Shown: positions 23,100 through 31,794 of the stretch, piece after piece
Layout: the number at the start of each line of letters is the position of its first letter
How positions within the stretch are numbered: position 1 is the first letter of the stretch
DNA from: Zhengitettix transpicula
Lineage: Eukaryota > Arthropoda > Insecta > Orthoptera > Tetrigidae
NCBI GenBank assembly: GCA_037074705.1
Contig: CM073595.1
Span: 23,276,501-23,340,500 of the forward strand
Direction: 5' to 3'
Length of the DNA: 64,000 nucleotides
Notes under the pieces: model-generated
What the model saw: only the letters and a program-made list of their open reading frames with translations
Database searches by the model: none
What the model was told of the DNA's origin: nothing
Position numbers and translations under genes: made by a program

Positions 23100-23368
23100 T
23101 AATAAAAAGAGCATTACTCATTAGCTCAAACTGAATAACCTACGAGTCAATGCAGATAAGACAAATATTTTATACTTCAATAATAAAAATCATAGTACAG
23201 AAAATGAAAATAAAGTAACTTGTGATGGAAAAGAGATAAATTTTGTTAAATGTACAAACTTTCTAGGTATACATTAACATGGGGAGAACACATTAATCAA
23301 CTATGCAACATAATAAACATAAATGCACATGCCTTCTATTGTCCCAATAAAATACTAAATGAATATAT
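23100..23368 (+). pseudogene. Jockey-like LINE reverse transcriptase, part 1
   Basis: The plus-strand frame reads LNNLRVNADKTNILYFNNKN, then ending CTNFLGIH. 'N-x-KT-x-L-F' and 'FLGI' are the hallmarks of the region just after the catalytic YADD in jockey/CR1-type LINEs. The element continues after LTR copy b at 24444. Stops show it is dead. Confidence 0.7.
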
Positions 23369-24439
23369 TGTAATACTAATTAGAGGCCAGTAGTCATTTG
23401 ATAATTGTAAATTAATGATGGATTGTTATCGGTAAGAATATCAAAGGCAACAATACATAGGCAAGCTTTTTCGCCAACAACCGTTTCTAAAAACCGCAGT
23501 CGGACGGCGGACACAGTTGCAGGCAGATATCCATCCAGAAAGGTCGCAGTTTAAAATTGAACAAAAAGTTTTCAGACAGTAATTCATCGAATAAAGTTAC
23601 AAGAACGTAACTTAATAAGTCATGCCGCAGTAAAAATTGTATAAGTAAAGAGACCGTCACTAATTTCACCGAGAGAAAGTTGGTAACAATCTGACTGTCC
23701 ATTAATTCGGAAGGAGTCGTAATTTCCAGTTGAGAGATCCCAAAGTTTCGACAGTGTTTTGTAATCAATTTAAATTAAGTTAATTCATGGCCTGTTTAAT
23801 GTGAAACGTGTGGTGCATCTGAACGCAAACTTAAGCCTGGTACCAGCAGAGATTGTAAGTAGAAAGAAATTTAATACATTTTTTAAACGTTAACTTATTA
23901 CAATCGTCAGATTTTGGTTTCACGTTTGTTTTATTGTTTTAATTTTAAGGTTGTAAAAGGAATTGGATTGTTTAATTTAAATGTAAAGGTTGGTTCTTTA
24001 TTTAGAAGGCCCAAAACAACGACCCTAAAATGAGAGTTGATAAAATCTGTAAAATAGCAAAAACTAAAAGTAAATAATCACGTCGAGAAATGTTGTAATT
24101 TTTACCTGGAATAAATTAATTGTCTTGTAAAGTTTAAAAGAATTTGGTAAATTATTTGAATCCTTCTCGTTTAAATTTAAATAAAATAAAAATTAATTCA
24201 TTAATAAACCATTAAATTCTTTTAATATTGTTTATTCATTACATTTTGGTTTCACCAACGAGGCCTACCATTGAATTCATTTTAAATAATTAATTATTAG
24301 TTGTACATTACATTTTGGCGTCACCAACGTGAGGCAATAAATTGTTTAATAAATAACCTCTTTTGTTTATTACATTATGACACCCTCAACGTGGGGAAAA
24401 TTAATCCTTTAATTAATTATAATAATTTTATTCATTACA
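23369..24439 (+). mobile_element. LTR copy b with extra primer-site-like modules
   Basis: Starts TGTAATACTAATTAGAGG, flanked by ATAT on each side. A first LTR-type end TTTATTCATTACA occurs at 24243, but three more ...TTACA ends follow (24312, 24374, 24439). Each of the first three ends is followed by a primer-binding-site-like motif: TTGGTTTCACCAACGAGGC (24246), TTGGCGTCACCAACGTGAGG (24315) and TGACACCCTCAACGTGGGG (24378). The element interrupts the LINE at 23100-25013. Similar modules occur in the copy at 29694. Confidence 0.8.
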
Positions 24440-24443
24440 ATAT

Positions 24444-25013
24444 ACTATGGCAATGTCTACTCTCATATTAATTATGTAATAGAAATCTGGGGATGTGCTG
24501 CTTCCAAGTATATGGACAGGCTTATAACCTCTCAAAAGAAACTTATTACATTTATAATTGGTATGAAAGAAACAGATTCATGTAAACCAATATTCCAAAA
24601 AAATAAAATACTAACTGTCTATTCTCTATATTTCTTGAAAACTATTATGATGGTAAAGATGTCGGAAAAAACCTGCAAGGTCGAAACAGATCTAACCCTA
24701 ATACTAGGGCAATTTCTGGGCCATTTTAGAATGCGGAGTAATACAAAAAAAATCTTAGCATGACCCATTTCCGAAAAGGATTATATTTTATAATAAACTG
24801 CCACTGTGCATAATAGAATTGCAAGGCAAGCACTTTGAAAGAACTCTGAAAGAGCATTTAGTAAATAAGGTAATATACATGAGTTGTGATAATTTTACAC
24901 TGACGATATAAATGTTTCTTTTTTTATTTGGTATTTTTATATTAAACCTGACGTTTTACCATATTGTATGTAAGCAATTATATGGAAATAAAGTTTATAT
25001 TATTATTATTATC
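24444..25013 (+). pseudogene. Jockey-like LINE, part 2 and 3' tail
   Basis: Continues the LINE after the LTR: YGNVYSHINYVIEIWGCAA followed by SKYMDRLITSQKKLI, which matches the C-terminal 'S-l-YGI-WG...LQK' region of jockey-type reverse transcriptases. The 3' UTR ends in AATAAAGTTTATATTATTATT, a LINE-like simple tail. The tail and the following 500 bp are repeated in inverse at 42885-43540. Confidence 0.7.
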
Positions 25014-25500
25014 TGTTTGGCAGACCAGAGGAGAATTACAGTAGCTGCGTATAAAGCGGACGTAAACTGAAGTATAAAATGTTAAGTTGTTTGCTGGGCT
25101 GCATGGAGGAAGATGATGTACTTAAAATTTGAAAAGTCGTCAAAGAGGAAGCTATAGTGAGACCATGGATGGTGTTAATAAGTGGTGTTAATTAAAAAGC
25201 AGAGTAAAGGAGGTGGAAAGTGACCAATGAGAAGTCTGCAAGACATGGATAACGTTTACAACCTTCCAAAGTGGAATTTGGACAAAAAGATAAGATATTA
25301 AAACAATCGATGACCTTATACAGACACTTTTTATTTTTTATTTATATTATGACGACGCTTTTTCAAAACTGTGTATATTAAATAGCTTGTTAATCATTTA
25401 GTTGTACTTGTTCATTTTATTAATTTGGTAAGTTGTTTGTTGTTTATTTTGTGTTCTTTAGTTTGTCTTTGTTTACTTTGCTCAATTATATTTTTACTAT
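24930..25500. repeat. Segment repeated in inverse at 42885-43540
   Basis: From the LINE tail through GTTTGGCAGACCAGAGGAG to the FB2 arm, the sequence matches the reverse complement of 42885-43540 with only scattered differences. Two distant copies of the same LINE-tail plus FB2 junction imply a segmental duplication or one composite mobile unit. Confidence 0.8.
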
Positions 25501-25505
25501 CAACG
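25297..25505 (+). mobile_element. Fold-back element FB2, left arm only
   Basis: Starts ATTAAAACAATCGATGACC, with the GACGACG inner edge, then interior similar to 42965-43130 in inverse. The right arm is missing, replaced by LTR sequence from about 25509. Confidence 0.6.
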
Positions 25506-25508
25506 ACG

Positions 25509-25743
25509 TCGAATTTCTCTTTATCTCAGGGTCATCACTGGGTTTGATAGGAAGAACAAATACAATGAACTAAAATATTAACAATCCAAACTCATTGAAG
25601 TTAACGGAATACAATATTAAATACAAAAGTAAAAGAAAACGAATGAAAAGAAAAACGCGAACGAAATCTGACCATACCCTTTAATTATAGTTTACAGTCA
25701 TTAATAATTGTTTTGTACTCACGACAAGTTTTGACTCTTGCAG
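25509..25743 (-). repeat. Left arm of a 235-bp near-perfect inverted repeat (LTR-derived)
   Basis: Reverse complement of 26492-26725 with only about three differences in 235 bp. The sequence is LTR internal material (R/U5 side) of the TGTAAT family, present here in minus orientation and in the right arm in plus orientation. Confidence 0.9.
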
Positions 25744-26288
25744 CTTGAAGTCAACACCCACTAAACAAGCCATTATACACTGATTCTACACTTTAGATTT
25801 TCAACACACGCGGTCGTTGCTCTGGATCTCTGCTAACCTGGAACCTGGATTAGCCCACCCTCAGCCAGTTGCCGGACGTAGGTCTCCTCAAATTCTCTCT
25901 ATGCGAAAATCAGTTCAGTTTGTGAAGCAAAACTTCTGCTTTCAAACTTCGATTTTTTAAGTCTCTCCGTCAAAACTGTTTACTTGCGTTTTATGTAAAC
26001 TATTATATCTCGCTGTTGGACTTCCTAGATAGCCCTATTCATAATTCTAGATCCGCAGACTTTTACTGTTTTTATTTCTCTATGTATACCGAACTGCCAT
26101 GTCCCAGTTCTCGACGTAGACTTCACGTTTCGCATCTCGCCGTAGACCGACTTCTCTAAGCGCGCGGTCTACAGTCTCCATTGTTAACAAAGAAAGACCC
26201 ACTGCGATTGTTGTCTTTAAGCACCCGTACCGTACCGCCATTAATTCAATTATATTAAAATCAGATAATAGCCTGTTTAATTGGTATT

Positions 26289-26291
<3 letters not shown>
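25509..26291 (-). mobile_element. LTR copy e, 3'-truncated
   Basis: The minus strand starts TGTAATACCAATTAAACAGG at 26291, like copies a, b and c. It runs through the GC-richer U3 to about 25509, where it breaks in the fold-back. Its right edge abuts an (AT)n run, consistent with the same ATAT target preference. Homologous sequence resumes in inverse orientation at 26492. Confidence 0.75.

Positions 26292-26344
<53 letters not shown>
26292..26344. repeat. (AT)n microsatellite abutting LTR copy e
   Basis: 53-bp AT run between the LTR start and the unique spacer of the inverted repeat. Confidence 0.9.
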
Positions 26345-26345
<1 letters not shown>

Positions 26346-26491
26346 TTTACTAATTTTGACGTTTTCTCGTAGTGTAATTGGCAATTCTTAGAAAGAAATA
26401 CACGTTGTTCAGCGAAATATATATTACGAGAAAATGTATTGGTACCAAGGTGCAAATTTCACTTGCACAATTATTTCACTACACTCATTGT

Positions 26492-26725
26492 TGCAGGAGT
26501 CAAAACTTGTCGTGAGTACAAAACAATTATTAATGACTGTAAACTATAATTAAAGGGTATGGTCAGATTTCGTTCGCGTTTTTCTTTTCATTCGGTTTCT
26601 TTTACTTTTGTATTTAATATTGTATTCCGTTAACTTCAATGAGTTTGGATTGTTAATATTTTAGTTCATTGTATTTGTTCTTCCTATCAAACCCAGTGAT
26701 GACCCTGAGATAAAGAGAAATTCGA
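26492..26725 (+). repeat. Right arm of the LTR-derived inverted repeat
   Basis: Inverse of 25509-25743; the arms enclose about 750 bp. Both breakpoints lie at TTCGAA/TTCGAC. Confidence 0.9.
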
Positions 26726-27895
26726 AAAAAAAAATGAAGACTTTACTATTAGGTCATATTCCGTCGGCTCGACTGAGAAGCAGGGATTCGAGGCTGTGGA
26801 ATGAGTCGTGAAATGTACATAAATTATAAAAATATGCTATTATTTTTTGTTATAAATTGAATAACATTTCTTTGAATGTGCCATATTTTTAACAGGAGGC
26901 TGTGAAAGTCAAAACCTGCCTCCGCCCTCAAGCCGCCGTCTGAAACGAAAACTCCCGATAGACCTCATAATTCTCCGCCAACACACAGACACTTCCTGAC
27001 AAATTCTCTTCCCATCTACTCCAATATAACCTTATGCGCGACAACCCGCTTATTCAATTCTCTGTTTAACACCACAAATCTTTACAGTAAACATCAAACA
27101 CCCAGCCCATCTGCAACCCCAGATCCCTCAGAACAACAAAATCCAGATCTCCAGGGCTGGAAAATCAATGGACTCTCCCCACCAACACAAGCCAGTATGT
27201 TAATTATTTACCTTATTTATTTCAATACTTTGTAAATATATGAACACAACTGTAAAATCCTATGATAAAAGTTTCTAAGAATAAAAAAAAGGATGTAAAT
27301 TTGAATGTAAATGTAATTCTAAAATTTCATTATTCCAATCGGAGGCGGTAAGCAAAAACTTAGTCCGTTTCTTTAATTTAGAACACTATTTTTTAATTAG
27401 TTTAATGTTACTTGAAGCCTGTTTAATATATTAATATCATTATAGTGGACTCCTTTCTGTTTAATCACGTTGACGTTTGTCGTGAGACAGTTTCAGCCAT
27501 CACCAAGATGGCTGCGACATAATTTTAAGCATTAATATACTATCCACGTATTGAAATTTGTCGTTAAAGATCCCCTCTAAATTTATTACAACGATAGGAT
27601 TACAGTCATCACCGATAATTATCATATTTGAGGGACCTGGGGGTTCATAGGTTGTGAATATTTTAAAAATATCGTGAAATCGGAAAAGATTTTACTATTA
27701 AATGCATGAGAAATTTTAAAACCCAGTTCGTTTTAAGCAAGAACAATCTGAAGACAATTTATTTGTATCTCCAATATTTCACAATAAAAAACATCACTGA
27801 TGAACTACATGTGGAGTTCTGTAACATATGATTTTGACAACAGCTCGTCACCGCTGACGTCATCATATCTAATCGTCACACCTAAATTTATATAT
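26726..27895. other. Mixed intergenic DNA with a C-rich patch
   Basis: 26896-27193 is C-rich and free of stops for about 95 codons in one frame, with a TTTTTAACAG upstream and GTATGT downstream, but a TGA near its start argues against a simple exon. Part of it ('CCTCAGAACAACAA', 'GGAAAATCAATG') has a diverged counterpart at 29325-29385, so it is probably a repeat such as a gag-like or LINE ORF1 remnant. Confidence 0.35.
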
Positions 27896-28858
27896 TGTAA
27901 TAATTAAAAGGCGTCTTAATTAAAAGAATTAATTAACAAAATTATTAAGATATAAAAATTTATTCTTTAAGGTACATATTGTAATCCCTACTTCATATGC
28001 CGAATTTCATCAAGTTAACAAACAAATATTTTATTTCATTTTTGCAATTCGTGGCGTTCTAGGAAAAATACAACTTTATATTTTACAATAAAATACGTCG
28101 AAATTCTCTTTATCTCAGGTACATTACTGGGTTTGATAGTAAGAACAATCCAATTTAATAAACTAACATTAACAATTCAAACTCATTGAAGCTAACTTAA
28201 TACAATATTAAAATAAACGAAATGAAATAAACTGAATGAAAAGAAATACGAACGAAATCTGACTTCTACCGTTAATCCTCGTTTACAGATTTTAAATAAT
28301 TGTTTTGTACTCAGAAATTTATTTCTGGTACCAGATCTGATTCTTGGAGCTTGAGGACAACTCTCACTAAAAAGGCCATTATTCACTTATTCTACACATT
28401 AAATTTTTAATACACACGGTCGATGTTCTCGTTCTCTGCCACCTGGAACTTTGGATCAGCCGCTTCTCAGTCAGCCCCCGGACATAGGTCTCCTTGATGC
28501 CTCTATGCGAAATTTAGTTCAGTCTGTGTGAAGCGAATCCTTTTGCTTCCAACTTTGCGATTATTATTTGAATCTCTCCGTCAAAACTGTTTACTCGCGT
28601 TTTATGTAAACTAATAGATCTTGCAGTTGGACTTCTAGGACCGCGCTATTCGTACTTTTAGATCAGAATCCACATTCTCCCGGAACGTTCGCCGGACTCC
28701 TTTAACGTTTCAGTTCTCGACGCAGACTAACTTCCTCCTCGCGCGCATTTCCCGGCAACATTAGCCGACAAAGAGCCGTGATTGTTACTTTCAAAACTCG
28801 TGCCGCTAACAATCCAATTATATTAAAACAATTAACGGCCTCTTTAGTTGGTATTACA
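27896..28858 (-). mobile_element. Solo LTR, copy c
   Basis: 963 bp flanked by ATAT on both sides. On the minus strand it starts TGTAATACCAACTAAAGAGG, and the left edge inverts to ATTACA. Closest to copies a and e. No internal coding region. The 28300-28760 stretch is CpG-richer, as in the other copies. Confidence 0.85.
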
Positions 28859-28884
28859 ATATAAAGCCGTAAAATAAAAAATAT

Positions 28885-29093
28885 TCACCTGTGGAGTGGG
28901 GGTCAGACTCACTGCCCCGGGTTCAAATCCCGGTGGGGGCATGGATGTTTGGGTGCCTGTTTTCATACTGAGAACAACCCCCCCCCCCCCGCCCCGCCCC
29001 GCGAATTATTCCCCAACAAAGACAAAATACATCTGAGTACCTAATGAGTCGCTAATGATCTCAGATGTTGACGCGAGTTTAAATAAATAAATT
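28885..29093 (+). mobile_element. tRNA-derived SINE
   Basis: A pol III B-box-like GGTTCAAATCC (28918-28928) lies in GCCCCGGGTTCAAATCCCGG, with a GTGGAGTGGGGGTCAG A-box-like start. The body shares CATGGATGTTTG with the SINE at 46367. A C14 run and CGCCCCGCCCC follow. Flanking AAAAAATAT (28876-28884 and 29094-29102) is a possible but low-complexity target duplication. It lies 26 bp beyond LTR copy c. Confidence 0.65.
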
Positions 29094-29661
29094 AAAAAAT
29101 ATATATAAATTCATGATAATGTAATGTTCAGAAAATATTGTTTTTATTGGCATTTGTATCGTTTATAAAGTATATATTTCTTATCTAGACTTATTTTAGG
29201 GAATATTGCTTTGAGTATACGAACGATCAGAAACTCTATCCAGAAACACAAAAACATTAATATTCCTCTGCCCTCTACATATCAAAAGAACTCAACTACT
29301 AACTAATACAAATCCCAAATTCTACTCCAACCTCCTCAGGACAACAACAATTAACAGATGGGCAGGAAAGTCAATGAACCGTTTACCTGTTTAAATGTCC
29401 AAGTTAAATATTTACTTGTTCTTACTGGTTTAAGTGAACAGAATCCTAAAATCTTCGCAATGAAATTTTAAAAATAAATAATAAGAAATATACGAGAGGT
29501 TACAGCACGATATTGCCAATGTTAACGACAAACTTATATTGGGGGGTGTGAGAAAAATATGTTCTTGTCCGGGTGTTATGCTGAAATTTTTCGCTTTCCA
29601 CAACTAAAGTGTTGCGCGGATTTCAGTGATACTTTTTATCGTTGTTATACAGAGTTACGAA

Positions 29662-29666
<5 letters not shown>

Positions 29667-29693
<27 letters not shown>
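29667..29693. repeat. (AT)n microsatellite, LTR target
   Basis: AT run at the left edge of LTR copy f; ATAT immediately precedes TGTAAT. Confidence 0.9.
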
Positions 29694-29696
<3 letters not shown>

Positions 29697-31033
29697 AATA
29701 AACACAAATAATTAAAATATTAAAAATGGTTTATAAATTTATTCGGATCAAAATGCACAGATAATTATAACCGTAAATGATACTTAAAATATAAATGTCA
29801 GTTTTGATTTAAGCAAGATAATACATTGCACCATTATTTAACGGCGAATTGTAAATCTTTAATTAACGGTGGAAATTGGTATCAATTTATTTAAATAAGA
29901 GATCTGACGATATAGGATTGACATTGTATCAGAAAATTGAGTTTTCAAAAAGTATTAGCATTTTTTCAAACTAAATTTGGGGCATTATGTAATGATAAAA
30001 AGGGCAATTAAAAGAATTAATAATTAGAGATTTAAAATATATACACAGATACAATAATGGTTGAGAACACTGAACAGGCAGGTCAGTGTTGTTGGAGCGC
30101 GCGTAAGCTACGGAGCAGTTAGTCAGCCACGAAACCTTGATGTATGCAGGAGTAGAAATTTGTTGGTCAGCCACAGGACATTGTGGAATGCAGAGTAATT
30201 GAGTCTGGCAGTTAGTGGAGCACATTAGCAGAAGTTTTGATTTGGTCGGTAATTCAAGACGAGAGCGACAATCTACAGTTTGGCCGGAGACAATCGTGGA
30301 GCTCAAAGAAAAGTCGGCGGACATCGGTGACACGAACAATTGTGTCCGGTGGTCAATACCGGTGCATTGCAAAGTGAAGTAAAGTAGATTCAGTGATACA
30401 TGGCCTGTTAAAGGTGAAAAGTGTATTATAAAATCCCAAAAATTGCCCTGGTACCGGTACAACAGTAAGTAAAGAGAAACATTTTAAATTCATATTTGTA
30501 AACGTTAAATAAATATAGTACATCGTCAGATTTCGATTTCATTTCTTTCGTTTTATTTTGATTGAAGCTTTATAAAATTATTTGTTAATAGTGAATGGTA
30601 AAAATTTTATTGTTCTTTATTTTAAAAAGGCCCGATTAAAGACCCTGAGATGAGAGAAAAGGACTTTGTGTATAAAAAATTGATGTTAAGTTTCAACAAG
30701 TAAATTTGTTATTATAAAACAAATAGTTGTGCAGAATAAACCAATTGTTTAGGTGAATTGAACCAATGTAATTATTTTACATTCAATAACTTCAATAATT
30801 ATGTCCATTTAATTCAATAATTAATAAATTGTTTATTACATTTATGGCGTGCCAACGTGAGGCAAAATCATCTTAAATTCATTCATTCCAATTAATAATT
30901 AATTATGTTATTTATTACATTCATGGCGCCTTAACGTGGGTCAATTCAGATAAATATTTTATTATTTTCATTGTTTATTACAAAACCAATTCGATTAATA
31001 TTTCATTGTTTATTACATTTATAAGGGATTTTA

Positions 31034-31037
<4 letters not shown>
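29694..31037 (+). mobile_element. LTR copy f with repeated primer-site-like motifs
   Basis: Starts TGTAATAAACAC directly after an (AT)n run and ends near another (AT)n run at 31038. The middle (30050-30480) parallels copies a and b ('CATGGCC', then 'GGTGAAAAGTGT', 'CTGGTACC', 'GTAAGTA', 'GACCCTGAGA'). The 3' part repeats GTTTATTACA four times. Two of these are followed by primer-binding-site-like motifs, TGGCGTGCCAACGTGAGGC (30845) and TGGCGCCTTAACGTGGGTC (30922). From memory these resemble the Lys tRNA type of site. The exact right end is uncertain. The 163-codon antisense frame at 29971-30462 is not credible as a gene. Confidence 0.65.

Positions 31038-31072
<35 letters not shown>
31038..31072. 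repeat. (AT)n microsatellite
   Basis: AT run at the right side of LTR copy f, probably the other half of its target. Confidence 0.9.
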
Positions 31073-31075
<3 letters not shown>

Positions 31076-31467
31076 CGTATTTCATCCGCACTGAGGTCAG
31101 GAAACTGAACATTGCTGTATTTTCTTGCTTTCGTGATAAATTTATACGTGTCTAATGTTAATCTGAAATCCGTGGGAATTAATTACAGAATAAGTCAATA
31201 AAAAGACGAAAACGCGCGAACAATAAATCCTAACAGATTTCACTTTTCTTGTCGGCAATCGAAAATGAAAGCTACGTAAAAATGCTGAATCGAGCAGATG
31301 CACAAGTTTACAGGAAAAGATATTTCGGATTTATTCCGCTAAACTCTAAATTGCTAATAAGTAATTATACGTTGAGATTCCGTGCAGTATTTGGCTCATT
31401 TATAAGCGGCACGAAAGAAAATTGTAGTCCTTGAAGTTGTTTACCTTGAACCAGCTCCTCTGCCTAG

Positions 31468-31640
31468 GTGTAGGTCCTGTCTGGAGCCTGCCAGATAAAG
31501 AGGGCAGTGCGTGGGAGTGGCATTCCTTGCTACTGGAGGAGGGAGACACAGTTGACCTGCCGATTTCCGGCGCTTACGTACTAATCACTCTTGTTATGTG
31601 TGCCGCGATTTGCACGTTTGCACTGCTCGAAAAACGGTGA
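31468..31640 (+). CDS. Candidate terminal exon of an unknown gene
   Basis: A plus-strand frame without an ATG runs through SLPDKEGSAWEWHSLLLEE and VDLPISGAYVLITLVMC to LLEKR and a stop at 31638-31640. A pyrimidine-rich CTCCTCTGCCTAG acceptor precedes 31468, and AATAAA occurs within 15 bp after the stop. The patch is clearly GC-richer than its flanks. The hydrophobic stretch would be a C-terminal membrane helix with a short basic tail. I do not recognise the protein; upstream exons are not identified, so chance or repeat origin remains possible. Confidence 0.35.
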
Positions 31641-31794
31641 AATAAATTCAAAAATTTAATTTATTTAGTTGTTCAACATTATTTGTGGTTTTTCTCTGTA
31701 AAAGAAAAATAAATGAGTCAGGTACTCGCTTTCCTTCACGTTACTAAATTAGGACCTCACTTTTAGGTATGTCTGATCTTGTTTATAAATAGTT

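Noticed and set aside
28918..28928. Possible tRNA gene at a B box
   Set aside because: Only a B box and a weak A box, no cloverleaf, and a SINE body follows; the same reasoning applies at 46423, 52389 and 52963.
29971..30462. 163-codon minus-strand open frame
   Set aside because: Antisense to the U3/R part of LTR copy f; no domain, and related LTR copies do not keep it open.
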